DNA of 64,000 nucleotides from Rheum nobile (Eukaryota; Streptophyta; Magnoliopsida; Caryophyllales; Polygonaceae): NCBI GenBank assembly GCA_027886185.1, contig WOAB01000589.1:8065001-8129000 (forward strand), given 5' to 3'. This document shows, piece after piece, positions 55,501 through 64,000 of this stretch. The first letter of the stretch is position 1. Each line of letters starts with the position of its first letter. The notes under the pieces were generated by a model. That model made no database searches and was not told the DNA's origin. It saw only the letters and a program-made list of their open reading frames with translations. Position numbers and translations under genes: made by a program.

Positions 55501-56098
55501 GGAACTCCACCGCTGACATTTTGCACAAGATCTTCTAGAAGAAATTCCAGCCGGTCTCTTTAATAGTTTCAGTTTATTTTAGTAATTTTGAGAGCTAAAG
55601 ACTACTGTAATAAAGGTTTTACTTGAGGAGGGGGAGAGTCTAGGAGTTAAGATTTTGTGGCCATGTGAAAGGTTGGACGAGGGCTTCCTTGGAGGCCTAT
55701 AAAAGGCTGAGGCCTTTCCCTTGTAAAATTATCTTCAACTTGAATTAAAAACCCTCTCAAAGAGTTCAGTTTTCCCATGGAAAATTCCAGCAACAACCTT
55801 AGTTCGTGAGTTGTATCGAACTACTTATCAATCTTCTTCTTAGGGTGAGTTGCATCCCTTAGGCGTCGATCAACCTTGTTCTTCCTAGTGGTGTGTCATA
55901 TCCACTCAAGAAGATCACTTATCCCTATCACTATCCCAGCCAAATCTAGTTCCCATCCACTCCAACTTCCTTTCACGAAAACAGTTCCCTATTCCACCGT
56001 AAAGAAGTTCTTCCTCCCATCGGACGTGGCATCCTCTTAGTGGTTGACTTCCTTGGCGTTTCCTTGCACCGAGGCTGAAGAGATCGTCGATCCTATCA
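55155..56098 (+). repeat. 5' LTR of element I
   Basis: About 944 bp, TGATGTGAC...CCTATCA, with a TATA box TATAAAA at 55698-55704. Boundaries come from the break in the RNase H of H and from the primer site; there is no partner LTR to confirm them. Confidence 0.7.
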
Positions 56099-56100
56099 TG

Positions 56101-56113
56101 TGGTATCAGAGCC
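56101..56113 (+). other. Primer-binding site of element I
   Basis: TGGTATCAGAGCC two bases after the LTR, complementary to initiator Met-tRNA. Confidence 0.75.
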
Positions 56114-56972
56114 ACGCAAGGTAACGCTCGAAATCTTGTTCTAAAGTCGATCTTAGTCCGTCTTGCAAGCAATCCTGTTTTCGTGTCATTGTTGAGTTCG
56201 TGTTTGCTGCAAATTCTTTGATAAAATCGTGTCTTATGCAAGGAAGAAGACAACCTTTGGTTGGTATTAAACTGCCTTGAGTTAATTCTTGCATTAAACC
56301 AACTCACTTCCATTAATTCCACCAAAAATCTCTTGGGATTTCCTACCATTAATGCACTGATTTTGCTGAAATTTTCTTTCTTCTTTTGCTGCATAAAACT
56401 TGGTCAAATTTGTGTGCATTATGAGTCAAATGGACCAATCATGGAGCTAAAGATATGGGAAACAACTTGAGATAACTCAAGCCAACTAAAAACGCTCTAG
56501 TTTGAACATTTCTTCACCATTTGTTGCGTGCTCAACTCAGTCAAGTTCATTGCTCTCAATTTTGTTCTCTCAAATGTAATCTACGGATTATAGTTCAAGG
56601 AAAACTTGAGAAAGAGAGGCTAATAGCCAGAAAAATTCGAGTAAGAGTCTAAAGTTCGAGAAAGAGTGGCAAAGCCAGAAAAAAGCGAACAAGTTGTACT
56701 TGAGGACCTTGTTTAATACCTTCTTTGGTGACTTGTTTTGGTTCGATTTGGCTGCATAAAACACTAAGTTTGATCAAAGTTTTTGTGGCTTTCTTGTTTG
56801 CAAAACGACCCCAGTTAAGCCTTGTTTTGAGAGCTTGCATTTCTGAACTTTGTGACAACTTATACAACAAAATTTTGGGCACTTGTTGGTTCAATTCCCT
56901 TGGTTGAATTGCTTTCTCTTTAGTTCCCGTGTTTGGGTATTGCCTTGGTTGCTAACTTGCAAGGGAGTTGCC
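56114..56972 (+). other. 5' leader of element I
   Basis: Noncoding leader between the primer site and gag. T-rich, with no recognised features. Confidence 0.5.
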
Positions 56973-58960
56973 ATGGATCCCACCAACAAACAAAAAGGAG
57001 TCACCATCTAAGAACCATCATCACCAGTCACAATGGAAACTCTCTTGAAAGCCTTCCAAACAAGCAAGGAAGAGCAACAAGAACATATGAGGCAACAAAT
57101 CCAAGAAATAAAGACGGAAACTGCCACATTCATGCAAAGTATGGAAGCCAAAGTTGAGAACTCACTTAGTTGGATAAGGCCAAGTGGCCAACGAGAAGAA
57201 GGTGGTTCCCTACACTCTCCACGACAAGAAGGAGACCAACTTGGAGTCATGCCAACTGCCTTTTCTAAGATGGCCTTCAATGAGGAGGCTACCACGTCTC
57301 AAGCTTCTCAAATTGCCTCCATCCGCCAAGATCAAGGGTTTGGTGAGGATCACTTGTCTCTTGTCAATTCTTACCCGCCCATTCGGACTAACCATGCAGG
57401 AGTAGGCATAAGAAATGCTCCACCTCGGCCCTTCTGAAGGCCAGTTCCCTTGCCAAGAAGGAATGTACCAAGGAACCTCCCTCCTAGAGACCATCCTAGG
57501 GAGAGAATGGGTCAGTTTCAAAGGGAACTATGCCAAGATCCTTGGGGGTACTTTGAAGAAGATGAGAGGCTCCAAGGGAGGGAGCAATACCATGGCATGA
57601 AGGTACAAGCTCCTACCTTTTCAGGTTCATCGGATGTTGAGTCATACTTGGATTGGGAGTCCAAAGCCGAATCAGTTTTTGACTTCTACAACTATGGAGA
57701 TGTCCAACGTGTGGCCCTTGCTACCATTAACTTCACGGAGTTTGCATACCAATGGTGGCAAGAAGAGAAGGAGGAATGTGTGTATGGGGGGTACCAGGCC
57801 ATAGAAACATGGAGAGAGCTCAAGGTTGTCATGAGAGCTCGTTTTGTGCCGGAAGATTACTTGGCTCGCATCTACGTCAAGCTTGAACGCATCAAGCAAG
57901 GACCAAGAAGTCCGGATGAATTCTATAAGGAACTTAGAACTCTCTTGTTTAGATCGGGCATCAAGTTTCCCGATGAATATGTAATCTCTAAATTTGTTGG
58001 TGGCTTAAATTCTAATTTAGCTAACATTGTAGAAAATCAAAGGTTTGTTAGGGGCACACCCATTGAAGAAGTCCTCCACTATGTCAACCATGTGTATGAA
58101 AACTTGCAAAAGAAGAGGACTAGCTCAAGCTCCCGTTCTTAGCCCACATCAAGCTCCAGCACCTCCAATGCTCAGCCAAGACGCCAAGAACCAATAGTGG
58201 AACCTTACAAAAGCCATCCAAAGAGGGAACTGCCACCACCACTGGGAAGAGAAGGAGAGCCACGCACAAGGGAACTAAAGTGTTTTAAGTGCCTAGACCG
58301 AGGTCACTTCGCCAAAGACTGTCCAACCAAGAAGCAAGTGTTGCTCAACACTCATGGTGAGTATGAATTCGAAGATGAAGTCTTAGAAGAAGTCGTGAGG
58401 AAAGAAGATCAAATAGAGGAGGAACTACACCTAGAGGCGGTTGTGGGGGATTTCTTTGTTGTCAAGCGCACTCTAGTTGCCAATGATGCTCCAAGCATTC
58501 CAAACCAACGTGAGACCATCTTCCACACAAGATGCTTTATTCAAGGTAAGGTTTGTAGCATGATCATAGACGGAGGCTCGTGTTGTAACATAATTAATCA
58601 AGAGGTAGTATCCCGATTCAAACTCTCAACTTCATCTCATCTTCAACCTTATACTTTATGTTGGCTTAATTCTTCTACTCCTCTAAAAGTTAAAGAGCAA
58701 GCCAAGGTTAAGTTCTCCATTAGAGGATATGAGGACAGAGTTCTTTGTGATGTGTTGCCTATGACCGCTTGCCACATTTTGCTTGGAAGGCCATGGTAGT
58801 TTGACAAAGGAGTCATCCACCATGGGGTTACAAATGAATACTCCTTCCATTTGAAAGGAAAACGGATCACTCTTCACCCATTGGCACCACATGAGATCAT
58901 GACTGATCACGTTGAATGGGAACAAAGGAAGTTGGCTAAGGAAAAGGAATCCACGACATA
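56973..58960 (+). pseudogene. Element I gag, zinc knuckle and protease
   Basis: One frame from ATG 56973 (MDPTNKQKG) with stops at 57009, 57435, 58140 and 58797 but no frameshift in this part. An N-terminal coiled coil (SKEEQQEHMRQQIQEIKTET) leads to the gag core: SGSSDVESYLDWESKAESVF, FAYQWWQEEKEECVYGG, VPEDYLARIYVKLERIKQG. Knuckle CFKCLDRGHFAKDC is intact CCHC. Protease MIIDGGSCCNIIN (about 58561-58600) keeps D-G-G in place of the D-[TS]-G of most retropepsins, usual for this clade. HILLGRPW closes it, followed by the 58797 stop where Gln is expected. Confidence 0.83.
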
Positions 58961-59155
58961 GGGAAAGAAAATGGCCATAGGGAACAAATGAGGCGCATCC
59001 AACCATATGCTTCTAGCCAAGCCAAAAGAAGTGGTTCACGCCATCTAGGGAAGTAAAGTTTGTTACCTTCTCATATTCAAGGAAACAATATTTTCCTCCC
59101 AAGAGCTAGATGATCTCCCTAAGCCTATTGCTCGTCTTTTGCAGGATTTGAAGAC

Positions 59156-60016
59156 TTGTTCCAAGAAGATATTCCTAGTGGGTTGCCACCCAATAGAGGA
59201 ATAGAGCACCAAATTGACTTCATCCCCGATTCCACACTTCCAAACCGAGCTGCCTATAGATCCAATCCTGAGGAGACAAAGGAGCTCCAAAGACAAGTTC
59301 AAGAGCTACTTGACAAAGGGTACGTGAGAGAGAGCCTTAGCCCATGTGCCATTCCCGTCATCCTGGTTCCCAAGAAAGATGGAACGTGGAGGATGCGTGT
59401 GGATTGTCGAGCGATTAATAACATTACCATCAAGTATCGACATCCAATCCAAAGGCTTGATGATATGCTCGACGAGTTGCATGGAGCAAGCATATTCTCC
59501 AAGATTGACCTTAAGAGTGGCTACCACCAAATAAGGATGAAGGAGGGCGACGAGTGGAAAACCGCCTTCAAAACCAAGTATGGCTTGTATGAGTGGATGG
59601 TCATGCCTTTCGGACTCACAAATGCCCCAAGCACATTCATGAGGTTGATGAATCATGTTCTACGGCCCTTCCTTGGTAAATTTGTGGTAGTTTATTTTGA
59701 TGATATCTTGGTTTATAGCCACAACTTGCATGAACATGTTAATCACCTTAGACAAGTCTTAGAAGTACTTAGGAGTGAAAAATTGTATGCTAATTTCAAG
59801 AAGTGTCATTTTTGCTCCGACCATGTGGTGTTTCTAGGCTTTGTTGTGTGCAGGGAAGGGTTAAAGGTTGATGAGGAAAAGGTGAAGGCAATCCAAGAGT
59901 GGCCAACTCCCACCACCATGACCCAAGTGCGTAGCTTCCTTGGGTTAGCCGGGTTCTACCGCCGATTTGTGAGAGATTTTAGCACTTTGGCCACGCCCCT
60001 CACCGAGCTCACTTAA
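59156..60016 (+). pseudogene. Element I reverse transcriptase
   Basis: In another frame from gag because of a likely 1-base deletion near 59142 (DFEDLF region). It reads EDIPSGLPPNRGIEHQIDFI, NPEETKELQRQVQELLDKG, VILVPKKDGTWRMRVDCRAI, KIDLKSGYHQIRMKEGD, MPFGLTNAPSTFMRLMN, then the active site VVVYFDDILVYS. It ends FLGLAGFYRRFVRDFSTLAT. All RT core motifs are intact, with no stop in 286 codons. The frame ends at 60016, where similarity to gypsy pol also ends; RNase H and integrase are absent. Confidence 0.85.
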
Positions 60017-60429
60017 TTTAAAATGATTGAAGTGCTTCTTATGTCAACAAGAGGTCTTCCTTTTTAGTGACGACAAAGAACTATGAAGATAAGCGTACTA
60101 GGGAGAGAATAGTACAAGGATGCGTAAGCTCTTGAGAAGTCCTTGTGTTGGCATGGGCTAACGCTTCTAAGGTTTGGGCCTTACATATTACAAAGTTTGT
60201 AAGCCTGATGGATCAAAACTAAGTAGAGATGAATAAGAGTAAAATACCTACAAAAAAAAAGTATAATATCATATGTAATTTTAAAATATGAAAAAATAAT
60301 AATAAATTCAAAATCAAAACTAATTTATGATTAATTATATTGCGGTAAAACTAGAAATTACAATAAAATTAAAAAATAAGATTATATGGTTAAGATATTC
60401 AATTGAGGAGGAATTGTGTCAAGTGTAGA
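60017..60429. other. Intergenic after element I
   Basis: No gene recognised. The start may include a few decayed codons of element I. The rest is AT-rich. Confidence 0.4.
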
Positions 60430-61100
60430 TGCGTCATTAGGTGCAGGCATCGTTCATCCGCGGACAAGATGTACAGTATTGTGTAATGTGGTACATAAAG
60501 GTAATACGAGACACAATTTATGTCTAATGCGGTGCACAAATGTGCACCAATGTAGTGATGTACAATTCTATATAGGTATCTGACATTGACCCATCGGTCT
60601 CTGGCGTTGTCACATTGACCTACGCTGACCACCCTTGATAGGTGTTGACCGAGATTGACCTTAATTGACAAGTGTTGACCAAACATTGACTGGTCAGTGC
60701 ACCACATATAATTGTGCATCGCGCGCTTTTGAATATGCATCATGTTACAGATAAATGTGCATAGAGTTACAAAAAAATGTGCACAGACGTAAGAATGTGC
60801 ACTATGTTACAAAAAATGTGCATAGAGGTAAATGTGTACCATGTTACAAATAAATATGCACTGAGATGGATGTGTATCATTGGCATACTATAATGTGAAC
60901 TATGTTACAAATAAATGTGCCCCAGAGTTACAAGCGACTTATGAATGTGCACCATCTTCCAAACAAATATGCACAGAGTTAAAACAATTATGTGCACCAT
61001 GTTACAATAAAGTGTGCACCGAGTTACACAAAAATGTGCACTAGAGTATGATGTGCTCTTGTGTTGATTAAATTGTGCACCTTTTTCCTCACGGGATCAA
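60430..61100. repeat. gtgcac-rich degenerate tandem repeat block
   Basis: Roughly 30-40-bp irregular units built on atgtgcac(c/a), atgttacaaa and taaatgtgcac run through 60720-61060. They are preceded by gaccttaattgacaagtgttgacc-type repeats (60560-60700). Related in opposite orientation to 36560-37020. Noncoding. Confidence 0.55.
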
Positions 61101-61275
61101 CCCTGCTATTAAGGATATGATTTTAATTTGGATAAAGTTATAATTTAGGCAAGATTCATTGTTTGACTATTTTTTAATAAGGCTTTATGATGTAGTATTA
61201 TTTAGAGGCCGACACATAGGCCAAATGAATGAGAGACAAACATGTAGGTGATAGACTTTTCATTTAGTGTATATA

Positions 61276-61605
61276 CTAGCGTAATTCCCATGCCTTGCAT
61301 GGGGTGGTATAAATTTTATGAAATAATTGTTTCTTCAGTTAACATAATTTTCCTTAGAATTTTTTTTTCTGAATCATGTGTTATATAGTATTTATACAAT
61401 ATAAGTTAGTTATAGACAAATCTTTTCGAAATCAAAATACCAAAAATTTATTGAGATAATAAAGTTGTACATAAACATAATATAATTATTATAGTATAAA
61501 ATATATTAGCTCGTTGTAGAGTAGACATGTAGTGAAAGATGACTTGTCTCAATATGAGGATGCCAAGTGACATTAGCCACTCATACTTTAGTATTATATA
61601 TTAGA
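61276..61605 (-). mobile_element. Helitron-like non-autonomous element
   Basis: 330 bp on the minus strand. The 5' end is TCTAATATATAATAC preceded by A. The 3' end is a perfect 7-bp hairpin CCCATGCAAGGCATGGG, seven bases, then CTAG, followed by T. TC start, hairpin, CTRR end and A/T insertion site are the Helitron signature. No coding capacity. Confidence 0.58.
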
Positions 61606-61877
61606 TTGATATAACATGGACAACTATAGGGATTTGCAAAATTTATTAAAAATTAAAATTAAAATTTTATTAACTAAAACTTTTGGAATGTGCATAAAGT
61701 TTTTCAAATAGATTTATTGTGGTATTTTGTTACTATAACTAACATAGAAATACAAGAATCTTTTATTTTAGAAGCCAATAATAGAGAGATCTTGAGATTT
61801 GATAAATAAATAATCAAATGAAATTGCTTAATAAGTGAAAACAAATAGATAATTTCAACCAATCATCTTTTTTTCTT

Positions 61878-62605
61878 GTTTTGATAAGGTAAGAATTAGA
61901 TAGGTTTAAAGATCTACTTGAAAACCAGCCTATGGCATCCTTACGAATGAGAACCATAAGTTCTGAATTTATATTGATATCTTCCAGTGAATGTGAGTGG
62001 CAGAAATTTGCGATTAGGTCAACCACAACATTAATTTCATGAAAGATATGAATAATCTACACTGCCACAAAAGATTGTAAAAGAAAAAGGATATCGGAGA
62101 TAATAATCTCGATTTCCCATGGATAGTGCCAGATATGATTAAGAACATTAACAATTGTTAGATTATCACTTTCAATTTCAATATGTTCAAATATCATTTA
62201 TTTTTCCTTAATAAGAGCATTACGAAAGGCTATAGCCTCAATTTTAATCGTTGTGGATTTGCCACAGTGATCAGCACTGATTAGTATTGGTTCCCCTTTA
62301 TCATTTCTAAGTATGAACCTAGAAGTAAAGTCTCCATTTAGCTTAGTTGATCCATCCACATTAATCTTGATTACCTTTTATGGTGGTTTTTTCCATCTCA
62401 GATTCTTATGTTTTCGTCTATTTGTTTTTGGTCTATATGTATCGGCACTGTTAGTTGTGCAATCCAAGTTCCATATTTTTGTTTTATTACAACTATGACA
62501 AAGGTTTTTAATATATTTTGTAAAATCCTTTATGGTTTGCAAATTGTCAGTTGCAACAATTTTCTGGTTTCTTTGGTACCATATGCTCCACCAAGTAATC
62601 ACTAG
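61878..62605 (-). pseudogene. LINE linker and C-terminal RNase H domain
   Basis: WWSIWYQRNQKIVATDN (62602 down) is the usual linker before RNase H. In another frame, KINVDGSTKLNGDFTSRFIL, TTIKIEAIAFRNALIK and HIEIESDNLTIVNVL give the D...E...D catalytic triad of an RVT_3-type RNase H, at about 62080-62375. A single stop splits it after LIKEK. RNase H at the C-terminus is found in some plant LINEs. Confidence 0.65.
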
Positions 62606-63421
62606 TTCTTCAAAAATGTTTTTTATTTAGTCATGATTTCTCCCATAAGCTCTGTATTTCCCCGATTTATTGAGTTTAAGTTTTGAATATTTCTCCTAGT
62701 CACGATATTAATGTTTGTAATAGTATGTAGTGTATAGGTACACTGAAGTAGTACATGGTTTGTATCTTCAGCTTGATGATCACACGTCCTGGTGGAATCA
62801 CGATTCCTTTTTCTTGTAGCCTTGATTTGGTCGGTAATCCATTTTTTTTTTCACAATTTTTTTTTACTTTAGGATACGTATCTAGTTTTCAAATCCAAGA
62901 TGAGCCATATGATGTAAACCGTTTGTTCTTTGTAATGAGTTCCATAGCAGACTTCGTAGAAAATCAACCATTCTTGCTTGTTTTTCAGTACATGCGATCA
63001 ATTATTTGGTTAACAAGAATATGTGAAGAAATAATTAGTGATACTATGTCATGAGGTAACACCTGATCAAGTTTATCCTTGTTCCAACAATTGGTATTCT
63101 CCATGAATTCATCAACTCGAGCATGGGGATCACTGCTTGGCGATATATTCACAATATGTTCTAATGCTTCATTAAATATCCATCTATCTTTCCAGAAATT
63201 TATCCTGTGTCCATCTCTAACCTGTCAGACTATTCCTTTTTCAAAATCATGGTGAATTTCCATCATCTTTGACCATTGCCAAGAGCAGGTGCCCTTTTTT
63301 CATAGTTGAGTAGGTGTTGCCCAAATTAAGATATGTTTCTCATACGATTTTCACCCATTAATTGTTTGGTTCCGCAAAAAAATTCCACAATAGTTTTTAG
63401 TACAAAGCATAGTTCATTTCT

Positions 63422-63775
63422 TTAGATGTTCTCAGACCCAATCCACCAAGATTTATTTTGACATATTTTATTCCATCCAATAAGGGGTTTATACGAAGTA
63501 TCCTTATTCCAAAATAACGACCTATCTATTTTATCTAGTTCATTATTTGTGGTTTTCGGGAGCATTAAACTTTTCATAAGAAAGTTTGGTCTTACTGGCA
63601 GGATTGATTTAATTAGTGTCGTTCTACCAGATTGAGATATAGAGTTTGCTTTCCATTTGGTCAGTTGTTTTTTAGATTTGGTGATAAAATCCTCAAAGTT
63701 GCTTGGATTGACTCTTCCAATAATAATAGGGCACCCAAGGTACTTTTTGAGTGGTGTCATGTTTGAAATTGTCAT
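63422..63775 (-). pseudogene. LINE reverse transcriptase C-terminal region
   Basis: 118-codon open stretch: TPLKKYLGCPIIIGRVNPSN, KQLTKWKANSISQSGRTTLI, then PLIGWNKICQNKSWWIGSENI. This is the plant LINE pattern YLGxP, W-x-x-x-x-L-S-x-x-G-R-x-x-L-I, and WxxIC-PKxxGGLG, the last part degraded. Upstream frame near 63840-63960 has weak RT words. Downstream (62733-62788) a cysteine-histidine CDHQAEDTNHVLLQC matches the zf-RVT domain. Confidence 0.75.
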
Positions 63776-64000
63776 AATTCCTTGGATTTTCTTTTTTCTT
63801 CCATTTGGTTATTTTTTCATGATCTGGAATGCTGATTTATGAAAATTAACCTTTTGTTCAGATATGGTGCAATAATCATTGATAATTTGTTTTATTTCCC
63901 TACAATTTTGGTCATTGGCTTTCGACAAAATCATGATCGATGTCATCAGCAAAGGCTAGAAAAGGGACTCTGGTTCCATTTTTAGATAGTTGAAATCCCA

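Larger units (their letters stand above)
55155..60016 (+). mobile_element. Element I: Ty3/gypsy (chromovirus-like), 3' part missing
   Basis: 5' LTR 55155-56098, primer site TGGTATCAGAGCC 56101-56113, gag, knuckle, protease and RT. Sequence similarity to a gypsy pol ends near 60016, before RNase H, integrase and the 3' LTR. The CTAGT at 55150-55154 has no partner. The element is therefore truncated, probably with part of H deleted too. Gag-protease domain order resembles element B. In-frame stops at 57009, 57435, 58140 and 58797, and a 1-base deletion near 59142, inactivate it. Confidence 0.82.
61868..64000 (-). mobile_element. LINE (plant L1 type), 3' portion, continues past the window
   Basis: Minus-strand non-LTR retrotransposon. 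Order of remnants: RT C-terminal region, zf-RVT-like cysteine motif, RNase H, then an A-rich 3' end near 61868-61877 (T-run on the plus strand). Several stops and frameshifts. The 5' half (endonuclease and RT core) lies beyond 64000. Confidence 0.75.

Noticed and set aside
55915..56394. 159-codon minus-strand open frame near the primer site of element I
   Set aside because: Spans the LTR/leader of element I on the opposite strand with no domain; a chance frame.
1..64000. CRISPR arrays, operons, phage or other bacterial systems
   Set aside because: No spaced direct repeats or prokaryotic gene organisation; introns and plant retroelements throughout.

Overview
This window is plant nuclear DNA, most likely from a eudicot. 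The evidence is layered Ty1/copia and Ty3/gypsy LTR retrotransposons, plant-type LINE, SINE, MITE and Helitron-like elements, and one 18-exon protein kinase gene. The species cannot be named from the sequence. Most of the DNA is transposon-derived. The only host protein gene I can support is a STE20/SPS1-type serine/threonine kinase on the minus strand (39199-49009, 575 codons, frame intact across all 18 exons).

Layout. (1) 442-3695: a decayed copia element. Its 3' end was split by a 22-kb Ty3/gypsy element of Tat type, called A (3701-25887, 5-bp target duplication ACTCT). A carries several later insertions: a minus-strand gypsy element B (5487-12932, ATAAC), an unclassified 1.4-kb insert E (about 14746-16164), and a gag-only gypsy element C (16650-20727, CTATT). 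The 3' LTR of C in turn holds a foreign solo LTR, D (19588-20217, GCTAT). Part of A plus B was tandemly duplicated, and the second B copy then collapsed to a solo LTR. A also has an antisense ORF between pol and its 3' LTR, with apparent introns. (2) 25893-38950: low-gene DNA with a Mutator-like MITE (10-bp duplication), copia element F (27987-32909), a putative non-autonomous TIR element, repeats rich in gtgcac, and a LINE-derived insert. (3) 39199-50800: the kinase gene. Copia element G (41689-46600) lies antisense in its intron 8. A SINE and a Tourist-like MITE lie in its 5' UTR intron. (4) 51267-60016: a minus-strand Sirevirus-like copia, H, with an extra envelope-position ORF. It is cut by a plus-strand gypsy element I, whose 3' part is missing. 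(5) 60017-64000: a gtgcac repeat block, a Helitron-like element and the 3' half of a minus-strand LINE with an RNase H domain.

How the parts relate. The transposons are independent selfish elements. Most of their reading frames are broken by premature stops that look like C-to-T (or G-to-A) transitions at cytosines plants methylate, as expected for silenced heterochromatin. The kinase gene appears functional despite three insertions in its introns. All family assignments come from reading motifs and LTR structure; no database search was run.
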